Assembly (NCBI GenBank): GCA_002069855.1
Contig: MWCF01000112.1
Location: forward strand, 1-57,817
DNA: 57,817 bases
Origin: Elusimicrobia bacterium ADurb.Bin231
GTDB lineage: Bacteria > Elusimicrobiota > UBA8919 > MWCF01
Direction: 5' to 3'
Part shown: in pieces, positions 47,008-56,354 of the stretch
Layout: every line of letters begins with the position of its first letter
Position numbering within the stretch: the stretch's first letter is position 1
Position numbers and translations under genes: made by a program
Notes under the pieces: generated by a model
What the model was told of the DNA's origin: nothing
The model's input: the letters and a program-made list of their open reading frames with translations, nothing else
The model's database searches: none

Positions 47008-48488
47008 AATTTGTTGTGCCAGTACCTCAATCGTTGTTCGAACTCATCAATAAACGCCAGTTTAATCGGCAATATCAACCACTTCCGTGCCAGAATGAAT
47101 TGTGTGAATAACATATAACAGCCCGTGATGCTAAGAAAAATAAAAATTCGTAAATAATTGGTAATAGATGAAAATGGCAACAAAACGAAGATTGCCAAAG
47201 GCAAACTCAGAAGCAGGGAATAGAAAATCCTGTTCCAAGGTATCCTTATCGGCAAAATTTGTCTCATATTGATATACAGATGAATAACAGCAAAGAACCA
47301 ACCTGCTACAAGCGATGCTCCGACACCGATAAACGGATTTAATTTAGCGAAAATCAAAATCCCAAACAAGGCAACTATAACACCTGTTCCGCCAGGAGCA
47401 ATCAGAGGCGTCATATTCAACTCAGTATGCGCCGCCAGGGCAAGAATAGAATATGTTATTCTGAAACTTTCGGCCAAAGCACCCCATAAAATAATATTGC
47501 CTACTTTGTGAAATCTTTCTCCGGTCAATAATTTTGCTATTAAAGTTCCATTTACGGAAACATACACCATAGTGATTATTATTGCCGGCAAAAAAGCAGA
47601 TGCGTATCTATTCCAAGCGTCTGCCTTTTGTTGTCTATTGCTACCAGTAAGTTCACTATAAAAAATAGGTTGGTAATATTGGTTGAATACTGTTTCAAAA
47701 GTAATCATTATACTGCTGCCGATGCCAAAACCGACAACAAAAAAGCCCAATATCTCAATGCCTGCAACCTTTTGAAAAATAAAACGATACCCCTGAGTAT
47801 GAGACCAATACAATAAAGTACTTATAGCCAACGGCCAGGCAAATGGGAATACCTTGCGGAAAGAAAAATCATCTTTCCGCAGTACACTAACTTTATTATG
47901 CCTTGAAATTTTAATTAAAAAAAACAAGGAAAGCAAAAGCAATAAAAAACTGCCTATCAACTGACCGGCGAACCAGTATTCCGCAGTATTGGAAATTTTG
48001 GACACCAAAAACCAAGAGCACAACAAACTTATCCATATAGTAAAATTTGTCATTAGAACAAATGGAATTCTATACCCCAACAAATTGATGTAACTTATAT
48101 AGGCGGAATTAGCACTGATAAACATTATCCCCCCTGAAACAACCCCCATAAGCCATAAAAATTTCATATTTATGCTGAACAACGGTTTGAACATAAAAAC
48201 ACAAACAATCCCTGCCAAAGCAACAAGTAAAAAATATTTTCCTAATGTCGTAAGATATGCAAGTAGACTACCTTCTGTATACCATTCGTTTATTTTCCGA
48301 TTAACATACATTCCGACAGGATTTATTGCCACCAGCCCGAACCAACCAATTATTGCCAAAATTATGTTATATCTGCCGACTTCAGAAGGCGACAAACAAG
48401 TTGTCAGAAGACGTATAGAAAGTACAGAAGTGGCAATAATTAGTACACGCCCTATGACAAGAACTATCATATCACTTATTTTTTTCAT
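47004..48488 (-). CDS. Wzx-type polysaccharide flippase
   Basis: The protein of about 494 residues has some 14 hydrophobic helices and polysaccharide-transporter features: an N-terminal MKKISDMIVLVIGRVLIIAT helix, SPSEVGRYNIILA, and GFGIGSSIMITFETVFNQYY in the middle. MOP-superfamily flippases move undecaprenyl-linked repeat units across the inner membrane. A GTG at 48503 is an alternative start; the ATG at 48488 is preferred because it lies close to the hydrophobic helix. Confidence 0.88.
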   Translation of the reverse strand: MKKISDMIVLVIGRVLIIATSVLSIRLLTTCLSPSEVGRYNIILAIIGWFGLVAINPVGMYVNRKINEWYTEGSLLAYLTTLGKYFLLVALAGIVCVFMFKPLFSINMKFLWLMGVVSGGIMFISANSAYISYINLLGYRIPFVLMTNFTIWISLLCSWFLVSKISNTAEYWFAGQLIGSFLLLLLSLFFLIKISRHNKVSVLRKDDFSFRKVFPFAWPLAISTLLYWSHTQGYRFIFQKVAGIEILGFFVVGFGIGSSIMITFETVFNQYYQPIFYSELTGSNRQQKADAWNRYASAFLPAIIITMVYVSVNGTLIAKLLTGERFHKVGNIILWGALAESFRITYSILALAAHTELNMTPLIAPGGTGVIVALFGILIFAKLNPFIGVGASLVAGWFFAVIHLYINMRQILPIRIPWNRIFYSLLLSLPLAIFVLLPFSSITNYLRIFIFLSITGCYMLFTQFILARKWLILPIKLAFIDEFEQRLRYWHNKL

Positions 48489-48493
48489 AAATA

Positions 48494-49816
48494 TTAATAA
48501 CACCCAAATTTTGAAATAAATGTGACGAAAATTTCAGAAATATATTTAATCTTTTCAGCAGTTATTCCGGGATAGACACCGATCCAGAATAGATTATTCA
48601 TAACCAAATCCGTGTTATTTAATTCTCCAAATATTCTGTATTTGATGTTTCTGTATGCCGGCTGCTTTGTCAGATTACCGCCAAAGAGCATACGGGTTGC
48701 AATCCTATTTTTCTCAAGATAATTGACAATATCTGAACGGGTAAATGGCGCTTTTGGTTTTACTAAAATTGGGAAGCCAAACCAGCTCGGCAACGAATTT
48801 TCCGTTGCTTTTGGCAAAATAAAATATTTCTTGTATTCCCCCAAAAAATTAAATATACAACTGAAATTTTTTCTCCTGTCTTTAATAAATCCAGGCAACT
48901 TATCGATTTGAGCAACACCCACCGCCGCTTGCATATCCGTAACCTTAAGGTTATATCCGATGTGCGAATATACATATTTGTGATCATAACCGAAAGGAAG
49001 ATTGCCAAATTGTTGGTTAAATCTCCTACGACACGTATTATCCTGCCCGGGCCGGCACCAGCAATCTCTTCCCCAGTCACGAAAAGATAAAATTATCCTT
49101 TTTAATAATAGATCATTTGTCAATACCGCACCGCCTTCACCCATTGTAATATGATGCGCAGGATAAAAACTACATGTAGAAATATGCCCAAAAGTACCAG
49201 TATATTTCTTTTTGTACTTTGCGCCAAGGGCATCACAATTATCTTCGATAAACCAAAGGTTATATTTTTTGATGATCTGTAATATTTTATCTATATTCAC
49301 AGGATTCCCGAGAGTATGCGGCACAAAAATCGCCTTAGTTTTTTTTGAAATCGCTTTTTCAATTTCTTCTGCTTGGATATTATACGTCCCTAATTGTACA
49401 TCTACAAACACTGGTACGAGATTATTCTGCAAAATGGGATTGAGAGTGGTAGGAAACCCGCATGCTGTAGTTATAACTTCATCACCTGGTTTTAACTGCT
49501 TATCTTTCAACAAAGGGGAAGTCAATGCCGAAATTGCCAGTAAATTTGCCGATGAACCTGAGTTGGTCAATAAGCAATATTTTATTTTCAAAAACTTCTC
49601 CAGTTTATTTTCAAATTCCTGGGCATATCTTCCAGAAGTCAGCCAAAAATCGAGTGAAGCATCCACCAAATTGATTAATTCTTTTTCATCGTAAACCCGA
49701 CCGGCATAATTCACAAAACTCTGTCCATGTATAAATTTTATCATGGATAGTTTTTTCTTATACCATTTTTTAACAGCAATAAAAACATTATCCCTTAATT
49801 TTTTTTCTCCTGACAT
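48494..49816 (-). CDS. rfbH: CDP-4-keto-6-deoxy-D-glucose 3-dehydratase (RfbH/E1)
   Basis: The 440-residue PMP and 2Fe-2S enzyme removes the C3 hydroxyl of CDP-4-keto-6-deoxyglucose. YPAHHITMGEGG has His221-222 where aminotransferases have Lys. The cluster ligands fit the published E1 pattern C-x57-C-x1-C-x7-C exactly: Cys194 (IEDNCDALG), Cys252 and Cys254 (RDCWCRPG) and Cys262 (NTCRRRF). GHNLKITDMQA-type text (GYNLKVTDMQAAVG) and LPFGYDHKYVYSH follow the family closely. It lies just downstream of a ThDP-dependent enzyme and two other CDP-sugar genes. Confidence 0.95.
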   Translation of the reverse strand: MSGEKKLRDNVFIAVKKWYKKKLSMIKFIHGQSFVNYAGRVYDEKELINLVDASLDFWLTSGRYAQEFENKLEKFLKIKYCLLTNSGSSANLLAISALTSPLLKDKQLKPGDEVITTACGFPTTLNPILQNNLVPVFVDVQLGTYNIQAEEIEKAISKKTKAIFVPHTLGNPVNIDKILQIIKKYNLWFIEDNCDALGAKYKKKYTGTFGHISTCSFYPAHHITMGEGGAVLTNDLLLKRIILSFRDWGRDCWCRPGQDNTCRRRFNQQFGNLPFGYDHKYVYSHIGYNLKVTDMQAAVGVAQIDKLPGFIKDRRKNFSCIFNFLGEYKKYFILPKATENSLPSWFGFPILVKPKAPFTRSDIVNYLEKNRIATRMLFGGNLTKQPAYRNIKYRIFGELNNTDLVMNNLFWIGVYPGITAEKIKYISEIFVTFISKFGCY

Positions 49817-49879
49817 TTTATTCGCTCACTTTTATTCCATTTGAAATAGATCATGCAATTCGGTTAAAATTCTTCAGCA

Positions 49880-51640
49880 TTATTTTACTATATCTATCAG
49901 CATATTAGATACAAGTTCTCTTCTTGGAAGAAACGGACTCTGATCTTCTATGGGCCTATTGACAAGAAGTTTTGGATCAACTATACTCTTCATATCCAAG
50001 ATTACTTCGACAAATTCCGGTTTATTGCTTGATAATGCGTTCTTTATCATCTTTTCAGCGGAAATTATATCTTTTATCTTGGAAGTATTTATTCCGTATG
50101 CCTTTACCACCTTCTGGAAATCAGGATTCGAATATCCTATTACAGTAGCGGTATAATGCCTATTAAAATAAATCTGCTGGAATTGTCTTACCATTCCCAG
50201 ACAGTTATTATTCAATAAAAATATCTTAACCGGCACTCTGTTCCTTACAACCGTTTGTAATTCCTGAATATTAATCTGGAAACCGCCGTCACCAGTAATA
50301 ACAATAACATTATTGTCTCTGCGACCGGAGAAATATGCGCCGAGTGCTGCAGGAAGACTAAATCCCATGGAACCCATTCCGCCGGAAGTTAGCATTCTCT
50401 GTTTCTTTTTCAGTACAAAAGATTGTGCTGCCCATATTTGATTCTGGCCAACATCTGTACATATTATGTCGCCTTCCTTCGTATTATAAGATAATAGTTC
50501 CAAAAAATAATTGGGGTCTATATACCCGTTTCTTTCTTTAACGGAATAAGAAGGATATTTTTTCTTATAAGTTTCTACCCTGTTTACCCAATCGGTAAAA
50601 TCCGGAAGTTGTATATCAACGATTCTCTTATTTAACTCTTCAAGGAAAAAAGAAGCATCGGATTTAATATTGAGATGCGTTTTTATTTTGTTGTATTTGA
50701 GTTCGTTCGAATCAATGTCTACATGTATGATTTTGGCCGCACGGGCAAAATTTTGAGGCACAGTGCCGGTTTGCCTTGTATCGAGCCGGGAACCTATAAC
50801 AAGCAAAAAATCGGAATTTGCAACCGTAAAATTTGCGAATCTATTGCCATACGCACCTATCATACCAGAATATTCCGGTTCAGTGTGGGGATAAGCATCG
50901 AGTCCCATTAAAGAACCAACGACAGGAATTCCTGTTTTTTTTATAAACTTATCTAATTCTGCTTCTGCACCCGATATTCTTACCCCACCGCCGGCAAGAA
51001 CTACTGGCCGCTGCGACGAGTTAAGTATTTTTATTACTTTATCCAATACTAAATATTGTTCCGGTGTTCTTTTCGGAATAAAATTTTTAATCTTGTCCGG
51101 GTTTATGTACGCCCTTTGAATATTTAAAGGAATATCAATCAATACGGGGCCGGGACGCCCGTTTTTTGCCAAATAAACTGCCTTTTGAAGATGATATTTT
51201 ATCTCCTTCGCTTCAGTCACCATAACAGCGTATTTGGTTATCGGCTTTACAATGGAAACAACATCCGTTTCCTGAAATCCTGCCTGGCGTATAGGCCGTT
51301 GATTTTTATATTCATAAGTGTTGACTTGACCTGTAATGTAAAGACACGGGATAGAATCAAAAAATGCGCTGCCTATCCCGGTAATCATATTTGTGGCACC
51401 CGGCCCTGAAGTTGCCACAGCCACACCAAGATTTCTGCCGACTCTCGAATAACCCTCAGCAGCGAAAGCGCCTGCCTGCTCATGGTGTACCACAATAGTT
51501 TTTATGTCTTTTCTTGTATGAAGCGAATCAACTATATGAGCAATAGATCCCCCGACAAAAAGAAAAATATGTTTTACTTCCTGTTCAATGAGAAAATTTA
51601 TTATATAATCGGAAACCTTAATCAATTTATTCTTTTTCAT
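49880..51640 (-). CDS. ThDP-dependent acetolactate-synthase-like enzyme, possible YerE-type two-carbon transferase
   Basis: The 586-residue enzyme has the three domains of the acetolactate synthase family: N-terminal VHHEQAGAFAAEGYSRVG with the catalytic Glu, a middle FAD-binding-like domain, and C-terminal GDGGFQINIQELQTVVRN followed by the NN pair of the ThDP motif. It could be a biosynthetic acetolactate synthase, but it overlaps an SDR by 4 bases and sits inside a CDP-deoxysugar gene set with RfbF, RfbG and RfbH. In Yersinia YerE is a relative that adds the two-carbon unit of pyruvate to CDP-3,6-dideoxy-4-keto-glucose to build yersiniose. The context supports that role here. No regulatory subunit (ilvN) is nearby. 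Confidence 0.82.
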   Translation of the reverse strand: MKKNKLIKVSDYIINFLIEQEVKHIFLFVGGSIAHIVDSLHTRKDIKTIVVHHEQAGAFAAEGYSRVGRNLGVAVATSGPGATNMITGIGSAFFDSIPCLYITGQVNTYEYKNQRPIRQAGFQETDVVSIVKPITKYAVMVTEAKEIKYHLQKAVYLAKNGRPGPVLIDIPLNIQRAYINPDKIKNFIPKRTPEQYLVLDKVIKILNSSQRPVVLAGGGVRISGAEAELDKFIKKTGIPVVGSLMGLDAYPHTEPEYSGMIGAYGNRFANFTVANSDFLLVIGSRLDTRQTGTVPQNFARAAKIIHVDIDSNELKYNKIKTHLNIKSDASFFLEELNKRIVDIQLPDFTDWVNRVETYKKKYPSYSVKERNGYIDPNYFLELLSYNTKEGDIICTDVGQNQIWAAQSFVLKKKQRMLTSGGMGSMGFSLPAALGAYFSGRRDNNVIVITGDGGFQINIQELQTVVRNRVPVKIFLLNNNCLGMVRQFQQIYFNRHYTATVIGYSNPDFQKVVKAYGINTSKIKDIISAEKMIKNALSSNKPEFVEVILDMKSIVDPKLLVNRPIEDQSPFLPRRELVSNMLIDIVK

Positions 51641-52629
51641 CTTTTAGCAACGCCTCCACACGACTCTGTTTCCCAATAATGTCTTAACAACCCCTTATTT
51701 TTTTCAAACCATTTTACGGTTTTTCTCAATCCTTCGCTTAAACTAGTTTCTGGGTACCAATTCAGCAACTTTTTGGATTTAGCAATATCGGCCTGCCAAC
51801 ATTTTGGCTCTTTGCGAGAATTGGCAACGGCATCCCAAACTGGCATCAACTGGCTACCGATCAATTGCATAACTTTCTCAACCAATTCTGACACAGTATG
51901 CTGCTCACCGCTGCCTATATTTATAATTTCACCCTTTATTTTATCAATATTCTCTATGGCTTTAAGATATGCTTCAACAACATCATCAATAAAGATAAAA
52001 TCCCTGACATTTTTAGATGAAGACAAACAAGGGAGTTCCCCCCGCAATGCCGAAAGAATAAGATACGGTACCAATCTGGCCCTGTCTTCATAATATCCGT
52101 AAGGAGAAAAAAGCCGTAAAGTAGTTATAGGTAGCGACTCGGTTTTTGCTATAAAAGAACAATAGAGCGAAGCCGATGCCTTGGCAACCCCGTAAGCGGT
52201 TACAGGATCAAGCATATCAGTTTCTTTAATCGGGGTATCTTTAATGCCGTATTCGGACGAAGAACCGGTATTTATAAAAAATTCAAACCCGACTTCTTTG
52301 CAAGCATTCAAAACATTCACTGTCCCGGTTAAATTTATATCGAATATCTTCTTCCAATCTTTTTGAAATGGGTACCCCCCATACACCGCGGAATGAATTA
52401 TTCCGTCAGGCATTATCTCGGAAACCACATGTTTCAGGCGATTCTCGTCGGTGATATCAACTATATTTATTCGGAATTTATCTTTAATATCATCTATTCT
52501 CCACAACAAAGAATCCTTACGTACAAATATAAAAACCTTTGTTCCGAGGTCTGCCAACCGGCGGACAAGATTGCTGCCGACAAAACCGGTAGCACCGGTA
52601 ATCAATATTTTTTTGTTCTCCAGCATCAT
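51637..52629 (-). CDS. SDR reductase/epimerase of the CDP-deoxysugar branch
   Basis: The 330-residue extended SDR has ITGATGFVGSNLVRRL (9-24), TGSSSEYG with the catalytic Ser, and TAYGVAKASASLY with the YxxxK pair. It overlaps the YerE-like gene (4 bases) and the RfbG-like gene (4 bases). By position it may reduce the keto side chain of the branched sugar (YerF role) or act as a C4 reductase like RfbJ/RfbS; sequence alone does not decide. Confidence 0.78.
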   Translation of the reverse strand: MMLENKKILITGATGFVGSNLVRRLADLGTKVFIFVRKDSLLWRIDDIKDKFRINIVDITDENRLKHVVSEIMPDGIIHSAVYGGYPFQKDWKKIFDINLTGTVNVLNACKEVGFEFFINTGSSSEYGIKDTPIKETDMLDPVTAYGVAKASASLYCSFIAKTESLPITTLRLFSPYGYYEDRARLVPYLILSALRGELPCLSSSKNVRDFIFIDDVVEAYLKAIENIDKIKGEIINIGSGEQHTVSELVEKVMQLIGSQLMPVWDAVANSRKEPKCWQADIAKSKKLLNWYPETSLSEGLRKTVKWFEKNKGLLRHYWETESCGGVAKR

Positions 52630-53609
52630 ATTCGCTCAATCGAAAAATAATTCGTATACCATTCAACTGTTTTTTCAAGCCCGTCTTCCAAGGTATATTG
52701 TGGCTTCCAATTCAATATTTTTCTTGCTTTTTGCGACGCAAGGTACTGATGTGTTATCTCGCATTTCGCCATATTTAGCACATTATAATTTGGTTTTTTC
52801 TTCACGGCCTGATAAATTTTTTTCACAAATTCTATTACTGTGATTGGATTTTCATCGCTAAAATTGAATGCCTCTCCTCCTAAGTTCATTTTTTGTAATT
52901 TCTCTGCCAATAAAATATATCCGTTTACTATATCTTCCACAAAAACATAGTCACGAGTAAATTGCCCATCACTTCTAATCTCTACAGGATGAGCGGACAA
53001 GGCACATCTTATTGCTTCCGGAACAATTCTGGAAAAATTAAAATCCCCAGGACCATATATGTTTCCGCATCTGGTTACTGCAACCGGTAATCCATAAGTT
53101 TTAAAAAAAGCATGCGCTATCAAATCAGCACAACTTTTTGAAACATCATAGGTGTGTTCGCCGTGTAACGATGCCTCTTCTCTGTAAGGAAGATCTTTAT
53201 GGCTACCGTACGCTTTATCGCTTGATGCTATAACTATGGACTTAGCTGTTTTGGAATTACGGCATGCTTCAAGTACTTTCCAAGTACCTTCTATATTGGA
53301 TGAAAATGTCAAAAGTGGATTTTCAAGACACTTTCCTACAATGGCTTCGGCAGCAAGATGAAATACAACATCAATTTTATATGTCGAAATTAATTTGTCC
53401 ACCAAGCCATAATTAGACACACTACCTTTAGTAATAATTATCTTATCATAATCGTCTTTGGTAAAAATGGTATTCCTTCTTTTAATGTCAATATCTAAAC
53501 CTACGATCCTTGCAGATGAGGAAAGCAACATCCGCGTCAGGTTACTTCCCAAAAATCCTTCGTACCCAGTTATCAAAACATTTTTGTTTTTCCAGAATCT
53601 TTTATCCAT
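52626..53609 (-). CDS. rfbG: CDP-glucose 4,6-dehydratase-like SDR (RfbG)
   Basis: The 327-residue extended SDR has ITGYEGFLGSNLTRML for NAD and ASSDKAYGSHKDLPYREE, where the Asp-Lys pair after Ser is the dehydratase signature in place of the epimerase pattern. TYDVSKSCADLIAHAF has the YxxxK pair. It would turn CDP-glucose made by the next gene (rfbF) into CDP-4-keto-6-deoxyglucose. Slightly shorter than the usual 350-360 residues. Confidence 0.85.
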   Translation of the reverse strand: MDKRFWKNKNVLITGYEGFLGSNLTRMLLSSSARIVGLDIDIKRRNTIFTKDDYDKIIITKGSVSNYGLVDKLISTYKIDVVFHLAAEAIVGKCLENPLLTFSSNIEGTWKVLEACRNSKTAKSIVIASSDKAYGSHKDLPYREEASLHGEHTYDVSKSCADLIAHAFFKTYGLPVAVTRCGNIYGPGDFNFSRIVPEAIRCALSAHPVEIRSDGQFTRDYVFVEDIVNGYILLAEKLQKMNLGGEAFNFSDENPITVIEFVKKIYQAVKKKPNYNVLNMAKCEITHQYLASQKARKILNWKPQYTLEDGLEKTVEWYTNYFSIERI

Positions 53610-53612
53610 TTA

Positions 53613-54389
53613 TTATCTCCATACCTTCCAAGAAGCTTCCCCAGCATTCCACAATCCTTCCAGTTCAATTTTATCACGAAGCGTATCCATACATTTCCAA
53701 AATCCCGTATGTCTATAGGCATCTAACTGATTTGCCTGCGCAATACATTCCAACGGTTCTCTTTCCCAGATTGTAGAATCTCCCTGTTTAATATATTTGA
53801 ATATACCTGGTTCCAAAACAAAAAATCCTGCATTGATCCATGACCCTTCTCCTTTGGGTTTTTCAAGAAAGGACTTTATGTGATTTTTTTTATCAAAATC
53901 TAAAACGCCAAATCTGCCGGCTGTTTGCACGGCGGTAAGAGTCGCAAGTTTTTTATTTTTTTGGTGCGTAGCAACCAAATCGTTTATATTGACATCGCTG
54001 ACACCGTCACCGTATGTCATTAAAAATGTTTCTTTACCGATATATTTTTCTATACGTTTCAGTCGACCGCCGGTCATTGTATCCGCTCCGGTATCAACAA
54101 GAGTTACCTTCCACGGCTCGGAAGCTGTATTGTGTATAACAGTTTCGTTTCTTTTAAGGTCAACGGTCATATCGCTCATATGCAGGTAATAGTGAGAAAA
54201 GTATTCCTTTACGACATAACCAAGATATCCCAGACAAATAACAAATTCATTGAAACCGTAATGCGAGTAAATTTTCATTATGTGCCATAACATTGGCTTG
54301 CCGCCAATTTCTATCATCGGCTTTGGAATGGTTTGAGTCTCCTCGCTAATCCTGGTACCTTTACCGCCTGCTAAAATAACTACTTTCAT
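53613..54389 (-). CDS. rfbF: Glucose-1-phosphate cytidylyltransferase (RfbF)
   Basis: The 258-residue enzyme makes CDP-glucose from CTP and glucose-1-phosphate. It has LAGGKGTRISEETQTIPKPM (the nucleotide loop), EIGGKPMLWHIMKIYS, MTYGDGVSDVNI (metal) and NAGFFVLEP, closely following the RfbF family. The ATG at 54389 is chosen because AGGTGA lies six bases upstream; the longer frame would overlap the Wzz-like gene. It opens the RfbF-RfbG-SDR-YerE-RfbH run. Confidence 0.95.
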   Translation of the reverse strand: MKVVILAGGKGTRISEETQTIPKPMIEIGGKPMLWHIMKIYSHYGFNEFVICLGYLGYVVKEYFSHYYLHMSDMTVDLKRNETVIHNTASEPWKVTLVDTGADTMTGGRLKRIEKYIGKETFLMTYGDGVSDVNINDLVATHQKNKKLATLTAVQTAGRFGVLDFDKKNHIKSFLEKPKGEGSWINAGFFVLEPGIFKYIKQGDSTIWEREPLECIAQANQLDAYRHTGFWKCMDTLRDKIELEGLWNAGEASWKVWR

Positions 54390-54393
54390 TACT

Positions 54394-55212
54394 TCACCTG
54401 CCTTCAATTAAAGGTTTTTTTTCGAAATATTCCAAAATAAATATAATAAAAAGAGAAAAGATAATGCCAACAACTATCGCTATTATTACTATCTTTGCCC
54501 TGTAAGGAGCAATCTTCTTGTCAGGAAGAGAAGCAGGAGCAATAACTGAAGCAGATTTTGTAAAATATTTTATTTCCATCTCTTTCTGCCTCAATTTCTC
54601 CGATAGAGAGGTCTCTCTTTTCAATGCGCTTTCTTTCGATTCAATAAGCGCCTGAAATACATATGACTGCGCCACATTATTCGTCTTTTCCTTTAAAGAA
54701 ATTTTCTTATCCAAATTAACTATTTCTTCATATACACGCTTTAACTGAAGATTCAAACTGTCAATTTCATTCTCTGTAATGCTCAATGCGTCCTTTATAA
54801 GATTATTTTGTCTTTCTTGGATTATAGAAGAAATGCCAAGCACCAATTTTTGAGCATTCTCCGGAGTGTCTCCTCTGCCGGAAATCAAAAAACAATCCGC
54901 GGTTTCAGACACATCAAACTTATCATTCAAATCATTTATTTTTGTATGCGCGAAACCAAGTTCGTCAGCAATCCTGAGTAAATAAACATTCCGCGGATTT
55001 TTTAACAGAATTTCCGTAAAAGCCGCACTTTCAATGTTTGATTTCTGGATTTTCGCTGGCGAGATAATCGCAGTAGATTGGTAAACGTTCGGTTGGATTA
55101 AGGCATACACAACAGCCAGAACAGCGATAGAACCTGTAATAGCTGCTACATATTTCCACTTTTTTATAACAATCAAAGCGCATTCGAATAAATCAATTTC
55201 ATCATCAATCAT
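54394..55212 (-). CDS. Wzz-type chain-length determinant protein
   Basis: The 272-residue inner-membrane protein has two helices (about 18-40 and 242-265) enclosing a periplasmic coiled-coil region (about 120-215; NEIDSLNLQLKRVYEEIVNL). VYQSTAIISPAKI after the first helix is the usual Wzz N-terminal motif, and a Pro-containing segment (ASLPDKKIAPYRA) precedes the second helix. It controls polymer length with Wzy. No Wzc-like kinase domain is attached. Confidence 0.85.
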   Translation of the reverse strand: MIDDEIDLFECALIVIKKWKYVAAITGSIAVLAVVYALIQPNVYQSTAIISPAKIQKSNIESAAFTEILLKNPRNVYLLRIADELGFAHTKINDLNDKFDVSETADCFLISGRGDTPENAQKLVLGISSIIQERQNNLIKDALSITENEIDSLNLQLKRVYEEIVNLDKKISLKEKTNNVAQSYVFQALIESKESALKRETSLSEKLRQKEMEIKYFTKSASVIAPASLPDKKIAPYRAKIVIIAIVVGIIFSLFIIFILEYFEKKPLIEGR

Positions 55213-56339
55213 AATTTTCCCGCCTCCACGGTTTTTTTGATTATTCCTGTAATATATTCTATCTTCTCATCATCCAGTTCCGGATACATAGGTAATGAAA
55301 GCGTTTCATCCTGAACCTTTTCCGCATTCGGGAAATCGCCTTTTTTATATCCCAAGTGACTGTACACTTTCTGCAAATGCAGCGCTACAGGATAATATAT
55401 CTGACACGCTACCCCGTTTTCGAGAAGATTTTTCTGCACCAAGTCCCTTGTGCCCTTGTCTTTAAACCGCAATGTATAATAATTAAAAGAATGAGCGCAC
55501 CATTTCGCGGATGTAGGAATTACAGCAACATCCTTTAGGGCATCGCCGTATTTCTTTGCAACCATGTTTCTCATTTCAGTCCATTTATTTATATATTTTA
55601 ATTTTACCAAAAGGATCGCCGCCTGCAAAGTGTCAAGACGCGAATTGAAACCGCTTGTTTCAGTAAAATATTTATCTCTCTGCCCGTGATTCCTCAACAT
55701 TAAGGCATTTTCATATATTTTTTTATCGCTTGTGGTTATAATGCCGCCATCACCGAAACATCCGAGATTTTTCGCGGGAAAGAAACTAAAACATCCGGCA
55801 TCCCCTATATTCCCGGTAACCTTCCACTCTCCGGAGAATTTATATCTGGCTGTAAACGACTGGGCACAATCCTCTATGACTTTTAATTTATTGGATAGAG
55901 CAATTTTCATTATTTCATCCATTTTAGCAGGATGTCCGTAAAGATGCACAGGTAAAATCGCTTTTGTTTTTTCAGTAATTTTTCTCTCGATCTGTTGCGG
56001 AGATATATTGTACGTATCCAATTCTATATCGGCAAAAACAGGCGTTCCCCCGGATTGCACAATGGCCTCAGCGCTGGCAATGAATGTAAGAGGAGTCGTG
56101 ATAACTTCATCTCCCTTTTTTATGCCTGAAGCCATAAGAGCGATTTTAATTGCATCTGTACCATTGGCTACTCCCACAGCGTATTTAGAGCCGCAATAAC
56201 CAGCAAACTCTTCTTCAAATTGTTTCACTTCCGCGCCCAATATAAAGTTTGTATTGTCCAACACCTTTTTTATTGAAGCGTCAATCTCGTCTTTAATGTT
56301 TATGTAATTTATTTTCAGATCCACTAAAGGAACTTTCAT
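55209..56339 (-). CDS. DegT/DnrJ/EryC1/StrS sugar aminotransferase
   Basis: The 376-residue PLP enzyme has VANGTDAIKIAL at the phosphate site, IEDCAQSFTA with Asp157, and FSFFPAKNLGCFGDGG with the PLP Lys190 intact, unlike the two lysine-less relatives in this cluster. It should transaminate a 3- or 4-keto nucleotide sugar. It overlaps the Wzz-like gene by 4 bases. Whether it acts in a CDP, UDP or dTDP route cannot be seen. Confidence 0.9.
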   Translation of the reverse strand: MKVPLVDLKINYINIKDEIDASIKKVLDNTNFILGAEVKQFEEEFAGYCGSKYAVGVANGTDAIKIALMASGIKKGDEVITTPLTFIASAEAIVQSGGTPVFADIELDTYNISPQQIERKITEKTKAILPVHLYGHPAKMDEIMKIALSNKLKVIEDCAQSFTARYKFSGEWKVTGNIGDAGCFSFFPAKNLGCFGDGGIITTSDKKIYENALMLRNHGQRDKYFTETSGFNSRLDTLQAAILLVKLKYINKWTEMRNMVAKKYGDALKDVAVIPTSAKWCAHSFNYYTLRFKDKGTRDLVQKNLLENGVACQIYYPVALHLQKVYSHLGYKKGDFPNAEKVQDETLSLPMYPELDDEKIEYITGIIKKTVEAGKL

Positions 56340-56354
56340 AATATCAATAACCTC

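Noticed and set aside
49880..51640. Plain biosynthetic acetolactate synthase for branched-chain amino acids
   Set aside because: Not excluded, but no ilvN/ilvC genes are nearby and it is embedded by overlaps in CDP-deoxysugar genes, so this reading is second choice.
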